Source: Paraburkholderia caballeronis
GTDB lineage: Bacteria > Pseudomonadota > Gammaproteobacteria > Burkholderiales > Burkholderiaceae
Direction: 5' to 3'
Length of the DNA stretch: 64,000 nt
NCBI RefSeq assembly: GCF_900104845.1
Contig: NZ_FNSR01000002.1
Location: 1,984,001 to 2,048,000, forward strand
Every line of letters begins with the position of its first letter. Position 1 is the stretch's first letter. Of the stretch, positions 11,092-21,417 are shown in pieces. The notes under the pieces were generated by a model, which searched no databases, was not told the DNA's origin, and was given only the letters and a program-made list of their open reading frames with translations. The translations under genes were made by a program, and so were the position numbers.

Positions 11092-11305
11092 AGGGCGGTG
11101 GATCAGGATCGGCGGAACAGGCGGAACGGGAAGCGAAGTGGAACGCGACGGCGGCGGCATGAACCTGGGCCGCGCGCCAGGGCTGTATTATGCCTTCTTT
11201 CCGTACCCCGAAGCCGTGGCCGCGCGTCTGCGGCGCATCAGCAAGCCGATCCCATTGAAGCCCGACAAGAAGTTCGAACCGCAGTCCGGCCCTCCCTGTG
11301 CGCCG
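11092..11305. promoter_or_regulatory. Divergent cobG / cobL intergenic region
   Basis: About 210 bases separate the chosen cobG and cobL starts and must hold both promoters. The only AT-rich hexamer that stands out is TATTAT at 11186-11191, a possible -10 for cobL, without a convincing -35. I looked for cobalamin-riboswitch features and saw none I could support. The cobL frame is open back to 10931, so an earlier cobL start (for example the ATG at 11159) cannot be excluded. Confidence 0.35.
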
Positions 11306-12517
11306 ATGTCCGCATGGCTGACCGTCGTCGGCATCGGCGACGACGGTTATGCCGGCCTCGGCCGGTCCGCGCGCCGCGCGCTGCTCGACGCGCGCGTCGT
11401 GTACGGCGGCGCGCGTCATCTCGCGATGCTGCCGGCGTGCATCGGCGCGCGCCGCGAAGCGTGGCCGAGCCCGTTCGACGTCGCGCCCATTCTTGCGCAG
11501 CGCGGCGCGCCGGTGTGCGTGCTCGCGAGCGGCGACCCGATGTTCTACGGTGTCGGCGCGACGCTTGCGCGCGCGCTGCCGGCCGCCGAACTGAACGTGC
11601 TGCCCGCGCCGTCGTCGGTGTCGCTCGCGGCCGCGCGTCTCGGCTGGGCGTTGCAGGACGTCGCGACGGTGTCGCTGGTCGGGCGTCCGCTCGCGACGCT
11701 GAACGCGGCGCTGCACGACGGCGCGCGCGTGATCGTGTTGAGCGGCGACGGCGCGACGCCCGCCGCGCTGGCCGCGCTGCTCGCCGCACGCGGGTATCGC
11801 GCGAGCCGGCTGTCGGTGTTCGAGCATCTCGGCGGCCCGAACGAGCGGCGCATCGACGCGCGCGCGGACGAATGGTCCGCGCAGCCGGTCGCCGCGTTGA
11901 ACCTCGTCGCCGTCGAATGCCGCGCCAACGGCGACGCGATGCGTCTGCCGCTGACGCCGGGTCTGCCCGACGACGCATATCTGAACGACGGCCAACTGAC
12001 GAAGCGCGACGTGCGCGCGTTGACGCTCGCGCGTCTCGCGCCCGCGCCCGGTGAACTGCTGTGGGACGTCGGCGCGGGCTGCGGGTCGATCGGCATCGAG
12101 TGGATGCGCTCGCATCCGGCCTGCCGCGCGATCGCAATCGAAAGCCACGCGGAACGGCAGCGTTTCATCGAGCACAATCGCGACGCGCTGGGCGTGCCGT
12201 CGCTGCGGCTCGTTCGCGGCCGCGCGCCGGATGCGCTGCATGGGCTCGAAGCACCGGATGCGATCTTCATCGGCGGCGGGCTCACGGTGCCGGACGTGCT
12301 CGACGCATGCTGGGCGAATCTGCGCGATGGCGGTCGGCTCGTCGCGAACGCGGTGACCGTGCAGGGCGAAGCCGTGCTTGCCGGCTGGCGCGAGCGACAC
12401 GGCGGTTCGCTGACGCGGATCGCGTTGTCCGAGGCAAGCCCGCTCGGCCGCTTCGATACGTGGCGTCCCGCCTTGCCGGTGACGATCCTCGACACGCGCA
12501 AGCCAGGGCGGGTCTGA
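11306..12517 (+). CDS. cobL: Precorrin-6Y C5,C15-methyltransferase (decarboxylating), CbiE-CbiT fusion
   Basis: A 403-aa two-domain enzyme. The first half (about 1-200) is a CbiE-type tetrapyrrole methylase ([22 protein letters not shown]). The second half is a CbiT-type Rossmann methyltransferase with a SAM loop [14 protein letters not shown] and the downstream FIGGGL motif. It methylates C5 and C15 and removes the acetate carboxyl on ring C. I chose the ATG at 11306 because the domain starts right there ([11 protein letters not shown]). The stop shares one base with the cbiD start (TGATG), so the genes are translationally coupled. Confidence 0.93.
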   Translation: MSAWLTVVGIGDDGYAGLGRSARRALLDARVVYGGARHLAMLPACIGARREAWPSPFDVAPILAQRGAPVCVLASGDPMFYGVGATLARALPAAELNVLPAPSSVSLAAARLGWALQDVATVSLVGRPLATLNAALHDGARVIVLSGDGATPAALAALLAARGYRASRLSVFEHLGGPNERRIDARADEWSAQPVAALNLVAVECRANGDAMRLPLTPGLPDDAYLNDGQLTKRDVRALTLARLAPAPGELLWDVGAGCGSIGIEWMRSHPACRAIAIESHAERQRFIEHNRDALGVPSLRLVRGRAPDALHGLEAPDAIFIGGGLTVPDVLDACWANLRDGGRLVANAVTVQGEAVLAGWRERHGGSLTRIALSEASPLGRFDTWRPALPVTILDTRKPGRV

Positions 12518-13605
12518 TGCGCGACGAGACGCCCGAACGGGCCGCGCCGCTGCGCACCGGTTATACGACCGGCAGCTGCGCGACCGCGACGTCGCTCGCG
12601 GCGGCGCGGCTGCTGCTGACCGGCGCGACGGCCGACGCGGCCGAGATCGTGTTGCCGAAGGGACAGCGCGCGACGCTGCGGCTCGCGTTCTGCCGTCCGT
12701 ATGAACACGGCGCGGAAGCGGGCACGGTGAAGGACGCGGGCGACGACCCGGACGTCACGCACGGCGCGGTCGTGTTCGCGCGCGTGGCGCTGAACGCGGA
12801 ACCCGGCGTGCGCTTTTTCGCGGGGCCGGGCGTCGGCACCGTCACGCGCGCGGGGCTCACGCTGCCGGTCGGCGAACCGGCGATCAACCCGGTGCCGCGC
12901 CGGATGATGACCGACCATCTCGTCGCGCTCGCGCAAGAACACGGTTATCGCGGCGGCTTCGACGTGACGATCGGCATCGAGGGCGGCGAAACGCTCGCGC
13001 TCAAGACGATGAACCCGCGGCTCGGCATCGTCGGCGGGCTGTCGATTCTCGGCACGACCGGCATCGTGCGGCCGTTCTCGTGCTCCGCGTATATCGCGTC
13101 GATCCATCAGGGGATCGACGTGGCGCGCGCGAACGGGCATACGCACATTGCCGCGTGCACCGGCAACGCGAGCGAGGACGCGATGCGCGCGCATTACGGG
13201 CTGCCCGACATCGCGCTGATCGAGATGGGCGACTTCGCGGGCGCGGTGCTGAAGCATCTGCGGCGCGCGCCGGTCGAGCGGCTGAGTCTGTGCGGCGGGT
13301 TCGGCAAGCTGAGCAAGCTCGCGGCCGGGCATCTCGATCTGCACAGCCGGAATTCGTCGATCGATCTGCCGCAGCTTGCGTCATGGGCTGCCGCATCCGG
13401 CGCGGACGATGCGTTGCAGGCCGCGATCGTCGGCGCGAACACGAGCCAGCAGGCGTTGGCGCTTGCGCGCGCGGCCGGCGTGCCGCTCGGCGACATCGTG
13501 TGCCGTCGCGCGCTCGACGTCGCGCGCGAGATCGTGCCGGCCGGCGTCGCGGTCGAGATGTTCGCGATCGACCGCGCCGGCCAGTTCGTCGGAGTCGCGA
13601 CATGA
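12517..13605 (+). CDS. cbiD: Cobalt-precorrin-5B C1-methyltransferase
   Basis: A 362-aa CbiD. The signature [10 protein letters not shown] lies near residue 16, followed by DDPDVTHG and the glycine-rich [15 protein letters not shown]; later [11 protein letters not shown] and NTSQQAL are also family-typical. It methylates C1 after ring-A deacylation. CbiD belongs to the anaerobic set, but in genomes lacking cobF it is often found inside otherwise aerobic clusters, as here. It overlaps cobL by one base and cobK by four (ATGA). With CbiG on the opposite strand it would replace CobF, which does both jobs in the classical Pseudomonas denitrificans route. Confidence 0.95.
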   Translation: MRDETPERAAPLRTGYTTGSCATATSLAAARLLLTGATADAAEIVLPKGQRATLRLAFCRPYEHGAEAGTVKDAGDDPDVTHGAVVFARVALNAEPGVRFFAGPGVGTVTRAGLTLPVGEPAINPVPRRMMTDHLVALAQEHGYRGGFDVTIGIEGGETLALKTMNPRLGIVGGLSILGTTGIVRPFSCSAYIASIHQGIDVARANGHTHIAACTGNASEDAMRAHYGLPDIALIEMGDFAGAVLKHLRRAPVERLSLCGGFGKLSKLAAGHLDLHSRNSSIDLPQLASWAAASGADDALQAAIVGANTSQQALALARAAGVPLGDIVCRRALDVAREIVPAGVAVEMFAIDRAGQFVGVAT

Positions 13606-14339
13606 GCCGCGTGCTGCTGCTCGGCGGCACCGGCGACGCGCTGCGGATCGCGCGTTCGCTGCGCGCGGAGCACGTGTACAGCCTCGCGGGGCTCGGCCGC
13701 ACGCCGGTCGATCTCGCATGCGGCGTGCGCGTCGGCGGCTTCGGCGGCGCGCAGGGGCTGGTCCGTTATCTCGCGGACGAAGCCATCGCGCTGCTGGTCG
13801 ATGCGACGCATCCGTACGCGGCGCGGATCAGCGCGAACGCGCGCGCCGCGAGCAGCGACGCGCGCGTGCCGTACTGGGCGCTGCGCCGTCCCGCATGGGA
13901 GCCGCAGGCGGACGACGACTGGCGGTTCGTCGACGCCTGGCCGCACGTCGTCGCCGCGCTCGCGCCGTTCCGGCGGCCGCTGTTCACGCTGGGCCGCGAG
14001 CCGCTTGCCCATCTCGACGCGATTCCCGCGCATCAACACTGGACCGTCCGCTGTCTCGACGCGCATCCGGGCAACGAGCGCGCGCGGATCATCGATGCGC
14101 GCGGCCCGTTCACGCTGGACGGCGAACGCGCGTTGTTCGACGCGGGCGGTTACGACGTGGTGGTCAGCAAGAACAGCGGCGGCGCGGCGACCGAGGCGAA
14201 ACTCCAGGTCGCGCGCGAGCGGCGCTTGCCGGTCGTGATGCTGCGCCGCCCGGCATTGCCCGCCGCCGATCGCGAGTTCGGCGACGTGGCCGGCGTGATC
14301 GACGCGTTGCGCGCGCAGCCTTTTCCCATCGTCCGCTAG
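13602..14339 (+). CDS. cobK: Precorrin-6A reductase
   Basis: A 245-aa CobK/CbiJ-family reductase with an N-terminal [17 protein letters not shown] nucleotide-binding loop, [11 protein letters not shown] and [15 protein letters not shown]. It reduces the C18-C19 double bond of precorrin-6A with NADPH. The ATG overlaps the cbiD stop (ATGA). A gap of about 60 bases separates it from cobM, the only longer spacer on this side of the cluster. Confidence 0.95.
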   Translation: MSRVLLLGGTGDALRIARSLRAEHVYSLAGLGRTPVDLACGVRVGGFGGAQGLVRYLADEAIALLVDATHPYAARISANARAASSDARVPYWALRRPAWEPQADDDWRFVDAWPHVVAALAPFRRPLFTLGREPLAHLDAIPAHQHWTVRCLDAHPGNERARIIDARGPFTLDGERALFDAGGYDVVVSKNSGGAATEAKLQVARERRLPVVMLRRPALPAADREFGDVAGVIDALRAQPFPIVR

Positions 14340-14401
14340 CCGCGTGGTTCGGGTTGCCGGTTATCGCGCGCGGACGGCATCGTATTTCGGAGCATCATCG
14401 G

Positions 14402-15133
14402 ATGACGGTTTATTTCATCGGCGCGGGGCCGGGCGACCCCGAACTCATCACGGTCAAGGGGCAGCGGCTGGTGCGCCGTTGCCCGGTGATCCTGTATGCG
14501 GGGTCGCTCGTGCCGGCCGCGGTGCTCGACGGGCATCGCGCGGAGCAGGTGGTGAACACCGCCGACCTCGATCTGGACGCGATCGTCGCGCTGCTCGACG
14601 ACGCGCACCGACGCGGGCTCGACGTCGCGCGCGTGCATTCGGGCGACCCGTCGCTGTACGGCGCGATCGGCGAGCAGATCCGGCGGCTGCGCGCGCTCGG
14701 CATCCCGTACGAGATCGTGCCGGGCGTCACGGCCGCCGCCGCGTGCGCGGCGACGCTCGGCTGCGAACTGACGCTGCCGGACGTGTCGCAGACGGTGATC
14801 CTCACGCGCTACGCGACAAAAACGTCGATGCCCGAAGGCGAGGCGCTGGCCGATCTCGCGCGGCATCGCGCGACGCTCGCGATTCACCTCGGCGTGCGCC
14901 ATCTCGCGCGGATCGTCGACGAACTCGTCGCGCACTACGGGGCCGATTGTCCGGTGGCGGTCGTTTATCGCGCGAGCTGGCCCGACGAGGAATCGATTCG
15001 CGGCACGCTCGCCGATATCGTCGGCAAGGTGCAGCCGACCGACCAGTCGCGGACCGCGTTGATTCTGGTCGGCCGCGTGCTCGATGCGGACGGGTTCGCG
15101 GATTCGACGCTGTATGCGAAGGACGGCGCGTAG
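14402..15133 (+). CDS. cobM: Precorrin-4 C11-methyltransferase
   Basis: A 243-aa tetrapyrrole methylase with YFIGAGPGDPELITVKG at the N-terminus, LYAGSLVP, HSGDPSLYGAIGEQ, and VPGVTAAAA. These are CobM/CbiF motifs; the enzyme methylates C11 of precorrin-4. A GGAGC element at about 14389 precedes the ATG. It is the last recognisable cobalamin gene in the window; cobA, cobB, cobQ and the nucleotide-loop genes are not here. Confidence 0.95.
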   Translation: MTVYFIGAGPGDPELITVKGQRLVRRCPVILYAGSLVPAAVLDGHRAEQVVNTADLDLDAIVALLDDAHRRGLDVARVHSGDPSLYGAIGEQIRRLRALGIPYEIVPGVTAAAACAATLGCELTLPDVSQTVILTRYATKTSMPEGEALADLARHRATLAIHLGVRHLARIVDELVAHYGADCPVAVVYRASWPDEESIRGTLADIVGKVQPTDQSRTALILVGRVLDADGFADSTLYAKDGA

Positions 15134-15331
15134 CGGGAGCAGGTTCGCGCACGCGCAAGCGAACGCAGGCGCAGCGCAGATTTCGAAATCGAAAACGCGC
15201 CGCGCGCGACGCATGACGTCACGGCTTGCGAACGGGCTACGCAGGCAGGCGTTCAGCCGGACAAGCCCGCAAGCGCCGCCGTTTTTGCCGCGCTAGAATG
15301 CGCACCTCGATTAACCGTGGACCCGCCACCG

Positions 15332-15865
15332 ATGGACGATCTCGTACAACGCCTCGACGTCATTCCCGCCTCGACCTGGAGCGAGCATCTGCCCGCGACC
15401 GTGCTGGCCGCGCTGCCGCGCGACGGCATGACGGTGTTCCGCGTCGACGACGACGCGTCGGACACCGCGCAGTTCAGCGAGCGTTACGGCTTCGGCCTCG
15501 AAGACTGCGCGAACACGATCGTGCTGCGCTACCGGAAGGGCGGCGAGGACCATCATGCGGCGATCGTCACGCTCGGCTCGCGGCGGCTCGACGTGAACGG
15601 CGCGGTGAAGGAGCGCCTCGGCGCGCAGCGGCTGTCGTTCGCGAAGCGCGAGGTCGCGACCGAACTGACCGGCATGGAGTTCGGCGGCATCACCGCGTTC
15701 GGCGTGCCGGACGACTGGGTCGTGCTGGTCGATGCGGCGGTGATGGCGCGCGACCAGGTCGTGATGGGCGCCGGCGTGCGGACCATGAAGCTGCTGCTGC
15801 GGCCGCGTCTGCTATCGGCGGTGCCGAATGTCGATGTTGCGTCGATCACCGTCGATGTAGTGTGA
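15332..15865 (+). CDS. YbaK/EbsC-family protein (aminoacyl-tRNA deacylase-like)
   Basis: A 177-aa protein if started at the ATG at 15332; an in-frame GTG at 15317 would add five residues. The region with CANTIVL, a glycine-lysine pair, AIVTLGSRRLDVNGAVKE and LTGMEFGGITAFGVP fits the YbaK fold, whose members hydrolyse mischarged aminoacyl-tRNAs in trans. The central lysine expected in the active site would lie in AVKERLG or FAKREVA. It is not obviously linked to the cobalamin genes and is separated by about 200 bases. Family assignment is likely; substrate is unknown. Confidence 0.75.
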   Translation: MDDLVQRLDVIPASTWSEHLPATVLAALPRDGMTVFRVDDDASDTAQFSERYGFGLEDCANTIVLRYRKGGEDHHAAIVTLGSRRLDVNGAVKERLGAQRLSFAKREVATELTGMEFGGITAFGVPDDWVVLVDAAVMARDQVVMGAGVRTMKLLLRPRLLSAVPNVDVASITVDVV

Positions 15866-16159
15866 GTTTCGGCGCGATGTCGTCGTGTCTCGCGCGGTCC
15901 GCGCGGCGGGTAAATGCAGTAGCGCGACGAAGTCCATCGCTTCGTGCGAAGAATATGCGCGGCATCAAATATCGATAGCAACTTTGCTTCGTTGCGCCGC
16001 GTGCCGCGGCGAAATTAACCTTGACGGTCTGTTCCGGAGATAACCCCGAATGACCCGTCACGTATCGATTCCCGCGCAGCGCGTTTCATGTTTCGGACTG
16101 CGGCCCATGCCGCCGTCCAGCCAGTTTCATCCGATCCCCTTCGCGCGGACGGCGGCCCG

Positions 16160-17830
16160 ATGAAGGCCGCTCCGTTCGCCTGCGCGGCGCTCGCCGCGAC
16201 CGTGGCCGCGCTCGCGTTGAGCGGCTGCAACGACGACAAGGACAACGCCGGTTCGAATCCCGTCGCGCAGCAGAAAACCGCCTTGACGCCGGTGTCCGGC
16301 GGCACGCTCACGTGGGGCGTGACGACCGAGCCGGTCTGCTTCGACCCGCACCGGTCGTCGCAGCAGAACTCGTTCTGGGTGATCCGCAACTTCATCGACT
16401 CGCTGATCGACAAGCAGCGCGACGGCAGCTACGCGCCGTGGCTCGCGAAGTCGTGGACGGTGTCCGACGACGGCAAGGCCTACACGTTCAACCTGCGCGA
16501 CGACGTGCACTTCACCGACGGCACGCCGTTCGACGCGCAGGCGGTGAAGGCGAACTTCGACTACATCCTCGCGAACGCAAGCACGACGTCCGCGTCCGCG
16601 TCGCTGCTGGTTCACTACGATCACACCGAGATCGTGTCGCCGTACGTGGTGCGGCTCGTGATGAAGCAGCCCGACTCCACGACGCTCGAATCGCTGTCGA
16701 GCGTGAAGCTCGGCTTCATCTCGCCGAAGGCGCTCGCGTCGAACGCCGATCTGTGCAGCGGCGGCCCCGGCCTCGTCGGCACCGGGCCGTTCGTGTTCAG
16801 CGCGTACCAGCGCGGCCAGTCGGCGACGTTCGTGCGCAATCCCGACTATCGCTGGCCGGCCGGCGGCGCGCATCACCAGGGGGCCGCGTATCTGGAGCGC
16901 GTCGTCTACCGGTTCCTGCCCGAAGCGGCGGTGCGCACCGGCGCGCTGAGTTCCGGCCAGGTCGATCTGATCGAAGGCGTGCAGCCGACCGACGCAAGCG
17001 TGTTCGACAAGGTGGACGGTTTCCAGTATCTGAGCGGCCCGTCCGCGACCACCTCGTTCACGCTGAACGTGAACTACACGGCGGCCCCGGCCGACGACGT
17101 GCGCGTGCGGCGCGCGCTGCGCGACGGCTTTGATCTCGACGCGATCGTGAAGAGCGTGTATCTCGGCACGGTGCGGCGCGCGTGGTCGAACATCGGCCCG
17201 GACAATCCGGACTACGCGGCGGCGCTGAACGGCTCGTGGGGCAACAACGTCGCGCAGGCGAACCGGCTGCTCGACGAAGCGGGCTGGACGACGCGCGACA
17301 GCGACGGGTTCCGCGCGAAGGACGGCAAGCGGCTGTCGATCGAGGTCGGTTATCCGCAGCCGTACGTGCGCGACAGCCGCGACGTGCTGATCCGCGCGAT
17401 CCAGTCGGCGCTGCGCCAGAACGTCGGCCTCGACCTGAAGCTGCGGATCACGACGGCCGGCGACTTCGCGAACCAGAAGGCGACCGGCAACTGGACGATC
17501 TATCCGAACACCGACAACCCGTCCGACGTCGCGATGGAGTTGTGGGACATGCTCGGCGACCACGGTTTCCTGTACGACTCGATCCATAACCCGGACCCGG
17601 TGATCGTCGGACAGATCAACCGCGCGCGCCTGCTGCCGGTCGGCGACGAGCGCCGCAAGCTGCTCGGCGACGTGCAGCGGCGCGCGGTGGACGAAGGGTA
17701 CATCGTGCCGCTGTTCGCGCCCGCGTATCACCTCGCGGCGAAGTCCACGGTGCACGGCATCGGCTTCGAGCCGGAACTCGACGGGCCGGCGAGCGCGTAC
17801 GAGATCTGGGTCGAGAAGCAGGGGGCCTGA
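16160..17830 (+). CDS. ABC transporter substrate-binding lipoprotein (peptide/nickel type)
   Basis: A 556-aa SBP_bac_5 family protein. Starting at the ATG at 16160 gives a clean lipoprotein signal peptide with lipobox LSGC, followed by a charged linker and the family start GGTLTWGVTTEPVCFDPHR. Internal landmarks are LAKSWTVSDDGKAYTFNLRDDVHF and TDGTPFDA. It would be a lipid-anchored, periplasm-facing receptor for an oligopeptide-like solute, and it heads a four-gene operon. The stop codon is 1 base before the first permease start. Confidence 0.92.
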   Translation: MKAAPFACAALAATVAALALSGCNDDKDNAGSNPVAQQKTALTPVSGGTLTWGVTTEPVCFDPHRSSQQNSFWVIRNFIDSLIDKQRDGSYAPWLAKSWTVSDDGKAYTFNLRDDVHFTDGTPFDAQAVKANFDYILANASTTSASASLLVHYDHTEIVSPYVVRLVMKQPDSTTLESLSSVKLGFISPKALASNADLCSGGPGLVGTGPFVFSAYQRGQSATFVRNPDYRWPAGGAHHQGAAYLERVVYRFLPEAAVRTGALSSGQVDLIEGVQPTDASVFDKVDGFQYLSGPSATTSFTLNVNYTAAPADDVRVRRALRDGFDLDAIVKSVYLGTVRRAWSNIGPDNPDYAAALNGSWGNNVAQANRLLDEAGWTTRDSDGFRAKDGKRLSIEVGYPQPYVRDSRDVLIRAIQSALRQNVGLDLKLRITTAGDFANQKATGNWTIYPNTDNPSDVAMELWDMLGDHGFLYDSIHNPDPVIVGQINRARLLPVGDERRKLLGDVQRRAVDEGYIVPLFAPAYHLAAKSTVHGIGFEPELDGPASAYEIWVEKQGA

Positions 17831-17831
17831 C

Positions 17832-18761
17832 ATGCTGCGCCAGGTCGCCACGCGCGTCGTCACCGGGCTGTTCGTGCTGTGGCTCGCGGCGAGCGCCGCG
17901 TTCGTCGCGATCCACGCGCTGCCGGGCCGCATCGAGGACATCCTCGCGGGCGACCTGTCGTATCCGGGACTGCGCGACGCGATCGCCGCGCAGTGGGGTC
18001 TCGACCATAGCCTGCTGTGGCAATACGGGCAGTTTCTCGCGCGGCTCGCGCACGGCGACCTCGGCACGTCGTTCGTGATGCAGCAGCCGGTCCGCGCGGT
18101 GCTCGGCAGCCAGTTGTGGCCGACGGTGCAACTGGCGGGCTCGGCCGGCGTGCTCGCGCTGGCCCTCGCGCTGATCGTCGCGACGGCGACGGCCGGCGCG
18201 AGCCACGGCCGCGCCGCCTGGGCCGGCCGGCTCGCGTCGATGCTCGAACTCGGTTTCACGTCCACGCCGGTGTTCTGGCTCGGCATGCTGCTGCTGATCG
18301 TGTTTTCGTTCCACTGGCGGCTGTTCCCGGTGTCCGGCGCGTCCGGCTGGCGCTCGCTGGTGCTGCCGGCGATCACGCTTGCATTGCCGACCGCCGGCGT
18401 GCTGTCGCAGGTGATGCGCGAGGCGCTCGAAGCCGCGCTCGACCGGCCGTTCGTGACGACGGTGCGCGCCCGCGGCGTGTCCGGCTGGGGCCTGCGCGTG
18501 CGCCATCTGCTGCGGCACGCGCTGCTGCCGGTCGTCACGCTCGGCGGCTGGCTGATCGGCGGGCTGCTCGGCGGCGCGGTGATCACCGAGAAGATGTTCG
18601 GCCGGCCCGGCCTCGGCAGCGTGACGCTCGAAGCGGTCACGTCGCAGGACGTGCCGGTCGTGCTCGCCGTCGTATTGCTCGCCGCGTTCGTGCACGTCGT
18701 GATCTCGACGCTGCTCGACGTCGCGTACCTGTTCATCGATCCGAGGCTGCGCAGCCAATGA
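17832..18761 (+). CDS. ABC transporter permease, DppB type
   Basis: A 309-aa inner-membrane protein with about six hydrophobic segments. The binding-protein-dependent transport domain contains the EAA-like loop TTVRARGVSGWGLRVRHLLRHALLPVVT and ends with DVAYLFIDPRLR, as in DppB/OppB permeases. The first residues form the usual N-terminal helix (FVLWLAASAAFVAIHALPG). It overlaps the second permease by four bases (ATGA). Confidence 0.93.
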   Translation: MLRQVATRVVTGLFVLWLAASAAFVAIHALPGRIEDILAGDLSYPGLRDAIAAQWGLDHSLLWQYGQFLARLAHGDLGTSFVMQQPVRAVLGSQLWPTVQLAGSAGVLALALALIVATATAGASHGRAAWAGRLASMLELGFTSTPVFWLGMLLLIVFSFHWRLFPVSGASGWRSLVLPAITLALPTAGVLSQVMREALEAALDRPFVTTVRARGVSGWGLRVRHLLRHALLPVVTLGGWLIGGLLGGAVITEKMFGRPGLGSVTLEAVTSQDVPVVLAVVLLAAFVHVVISTLLDVAYLFIDPRLRSQ

Positions 18762-19657
18762 GCGACCTTTCCGCTTCTTCCGGTTCTTCCCGTTCTTCAC
18801 CTTCGCGCCGCTCGTTCGCCACGCCGCGCGCGGCGTTCGTGCGGAGCGTGCTGCATGCGCCGGCGGCGGTTTTGCTGTCCGCCGCGTTCCTGCTCGCGCT
18901 GGCGTTTTCGATCGCGCTGCCGCACGCGGTCACGCCATACGACCCGCTGGTGAGCGACGTCGCGCACGTCATGCAGCCGCCCGACGCCGCGCACTGGTTC
19001 GGCACCGACCGGATCGGCCGCGACGTGTTCGCGCGCGTGATCTACGGCGCGCGTTATTCGCTCGTGATAGGCCTCGCGAGCATGATCGTGAGCCTGCTGA
19101 TCGGCCTCGCGATCGGCATGACCGCGGGGCTCGGCCGGCGTTTCGTGGACGAAGGCGCGTCGCGCGTGTTCGACGTGCTGTCCGCGTTTCCGCCGATCCT
19201 GCTGTCGCTGTTCGTCGTGTCGTTCCTCGGCCAGGGGATCGTGAACATCGCGGTCGCGGTCGGCATCGCGGGCATCCCGAAGTTCGGCCGCGTGCTGCGC
19301 TCGCAGACGCTCGTCGTGCGCCGCGCGGACTACGTGACGCACGCGGTGAGCTATGGGCTGTCGCGGTCGCAGGTGTTCGTCCGGCACGTGCTGCCGAACG
19401 TGCTCGCGGCAGTGCCGGTGATCGCGACGATCGACGTCGGCAGCGCGATCATCGCGGTGTCGGGACTCAGCTTTCTCGGGCTTGGCCCGCAGCCGCCGAC
19501 GCCGGAGTGGGGCGTGATGCTGGCCGAGGGACGCGACGTGCTGCGCGTCGCGTGGTGGCCGAGCGTGTTTCCCGGCCTTGCGATCACGCTGACCGTCGTC
19601 GCGTTCACCGTGATCGGCAAGCATCTGTCGCGGCAATACGGAGTGCGGACGCGATGA
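18758..19657 (+). CDS. ABC transporter permease, DppC type
   Basis: A 299-aa permease. After a serine/arginine-rich cytoplasmic start comes a transmembrane helix, then the DppC signature HWFGTDRIGRDVFARVIYGAR and near the end GLSFLGLGPQPPTPEWG. It pairs with the preceding DppB-type protein. It overlaps both neighbours by four bases, so the operon is tightly coupled. Confidence 0.94.
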   Translation: MSDLSASSGSSRSSPSRRSFATPRAAFVRSVLHAPAAVLLSAAFLLALAFSIALPHAVTPYDPLVSDVAHVMQPPDAAHWFGTDRIGRDVFARVIYGARYSLVIGLASMIVSLLIGLAIGMTAGLGRRFVDEGASRVFDVLSAFPPILLSLFVVSFLGQGIVNIAVAVGIAGIPKFGRVLRSQTLVVRRADYVTHAVSYGLSRSQVFVRHVLPNVLAAVPVIATIDVGSAIIAVSGLSFLGLGPQPPTPEWGVMLAEGRDVLRVAWWPSVFPGLAITLTVVAFTVIGKHLSRQYGVRTR

Positions 19658-21417
19658 GTGGCGATTTCACGTCTGCGCGCACGCTGATCGACGTGCGCGG
19701 GTTGTCGATCCGCTTCGCGCACGCGAACGGCGGCCGGCCGCTGGTGAGCGGCGTGGACCTGACGGTGCGCGTCGGCGAATGCGTCGCGCTGGTCGGCGAA
19801 TCCGGCTCGGGCAAGAGCCTCACCGCGCGCAGCCTGATCGGCCTTGCGGGGCCGGGCGCGCAGCTGGAGGCGGCGCGGTTCGACCTCGACGGCCACGCGG
19901 CGCTGCATTACCGCGAGCGTCAATGGCGCGCGGTGCGCGGCGCGTTCGCGGGCCTCGTGATGCAGGACGCGCTGGTGTCGCTCGATCCGCTGCGCACGAT
20001 CGGCGCGGAGATCGGCGAGGCGCTCGCGCTGCACGGCGACGGCCCGCGCTCGCGGCGCGAGCGGATAACGCGCGTGCACCGGACCATGAGCGACGTCGGC
20101 ATTCGCGAGCCGGAGCGGCGCGCGGCCCAGTACGCGCACGAACTGTCCGGCGGCTTGCGGCAACGCGCGCTGATCGCGTCCGCGATCGTCGCGTCGCCGG
20201 CGCTGGTGATCGCGGACGAGCCGACGACCGCGCTCGACGTGACCGTGCAGGCCCAGGTCCTCGCGGTGCTGGCCGGGCGGCTGCGCGCGGGCGTCGGCGT
20301 GCTGCTGATCAGCCACGATCTGGCGGTCGTCGCGGACATCGCGGACCGCGTGCTGGTGATGCATCGCGGCGAGGTGGTCGACAGCGGGCCGACGCGCGAT
20401 GTGCTGGAGCGGCCGACCCATCCGTACACGCGGCAACTGCTGGCCGCGCAGCCGGGCGAGCAGTCGCGCGGGCATCGGCTCGGGTCCGCGCGCCTCGTTG
20501 CCGACGCGGCGGATCCGGCCGCGCGCGACGGCCGCGCGTTGTCGATCGTGCGCGAGCCGCTGCCCGCGCGTGCGCGGTCGTCCGGCGAGATCGTGCTGCG
20601 TGCGAGCGGCATCGGCAAGCGCTATCCGAAGTCGGGTGCGAAGTCGGGCGCGAAGTCGGGCGCGCGCGATGCGGAGGCGTTCGTCGCGCTCGACGACGTG
20701 TCGTTCGAGGTGCGCAGCGGCGAAGTGCTCGGCATCGTCGGCGAGTCGGGGTCGGGCAAGAGCACGTCCGCGAACATCGTGCTCGGGCTGCTCGCGCCGT
20801 CGGCCGGCAACGTCGAGTTCCTCGGCACGCGCTGGAACGGCCCGGACGTGGACGAACGCGCGCGCCGCGCGCTGCGTTCGCGCCTGCGCTACATTCCGCA
20901 GGACCCGCTCAGTTCGTTCGATCCGCGCCATACGGTGCGCCAGTTGCTCGAAGAAGGGTTGTTCTCGAAGCGGCTGCCGAAACGCGACGTGCTCGACCGC
21001 AGCGTCGAACTGCTCGAACAGGTCGGGCTCGACGGCGACTTTCTGGAGCGGCGGCCGTTGTCGCTGTCCGGCGGCCAGCGGCAGCGGATCGCGATCGCGC
21101 GCGCGGTCGCATCGGAGCCGGCGCTGATCGTCTGCGACGAGCCGGTGTCCGCGCTCGACGTGTACGTGCAGGCGCAGGTGCTCGACCTGCTCGCGACGCT
21201 GCAGGCGCGGCTCGACATGGCGCTGCTGTTCATCTCGCACGATCTCGACGTGGTGCGGCACGTGAGCGACCGCGTGCTGGTGCTGAAGGACGGCCGCGTC
21301 GTCGAGACCGGCGACGCCGAAAGCGTGTTCGCGTCGCCGTCCGCCGCCTATACGCGGCTGCTGATCGAATCCGCGCCGTCGCTGCGGCGGCAGCGCGAGC
21401 GCGCGGCGGCGGCGTAG
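19654..21417 (+). CDS. Fused double ATP-binding protein of the peptide-type ABC transporter
   Basis: A 587-aa protein with two complete ABC cassettes, equivalent to DppD and DppF in one chain. Walker A motifs GESGSGKS lie at residues 48-55 and 363-370. Each half has an LSGG signature (ELSGGLRQRAL and SLSGGQRQRIAIARA) and a Walker B with DEPTTALDV or DEPVSALDV. A short SGAKSGAK-type repeat sits in the linker at about 20634-20665. The first half ends with the C-terminal HPYTRQLLAAQP segment typical of peptide ATPases. It is the last gene of the operon. Confidence 0.94.
   Translation: MSGDFTSARTLIDVRGLSIRFAHANGGRPLVSGVDLTVRVGECVALVGESGSGKSLTARSLIGLAGPGAQLEAARFDLDGHAALHYRERQWRAVRGAFAGLVMQDALVSLDPLRTIGAEIGEALALHGDGPRSRRERITRVHRTMSDVGIREPERRAAQYAHELSGGLRQRALIASAIVASPALVIADEPTTALDVTVQAQVLAVLAGRLRAGVGVLLISHDLAVVADIADRVLVMHRGEVVDSGPTRDVLERPTHPYTRQLLAAQPGEQSRGHRLGSARLVADAADPAARDGRALSIVREPLPARARSSGEIVLRASGIGKRYPKSGAKSGAKSGARDAEAFVALDDVSFEVRSGEVLGIVGESGSGKSTSANIVLGLLAPSAGNVEFLGTRWNGPDVDERARRALRSRLRYIPQDPLSSFDPRHTVRQLLEEGLFSKRLPKRDVLDRSVELLEQVGLDGDFLERRPLSLSGGQRQRIAIARAVASEPALIVCDEPVSALDVYVQAQVLDLLATLQARLDMALLFISHDLDVVRHVSDRVLVLKDGRVVETGDAESVFASPSAAYTRLLIESAPSLRRQRERAAAA

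Noticed and set aside
11092-11305. Cobalamin riboswitch before cobL or cobG
   Set aside because: I could not find the conserved B12-box or a matching fold; the spacer is only about 210 bases.
9608-12400. 930-aa minus-strand open frame spanning cobL and cobG
   Set aside because: It reads antisense through cobL and in a shifted frame through cobG, with no domain and extreme Arg/Ala/His content.
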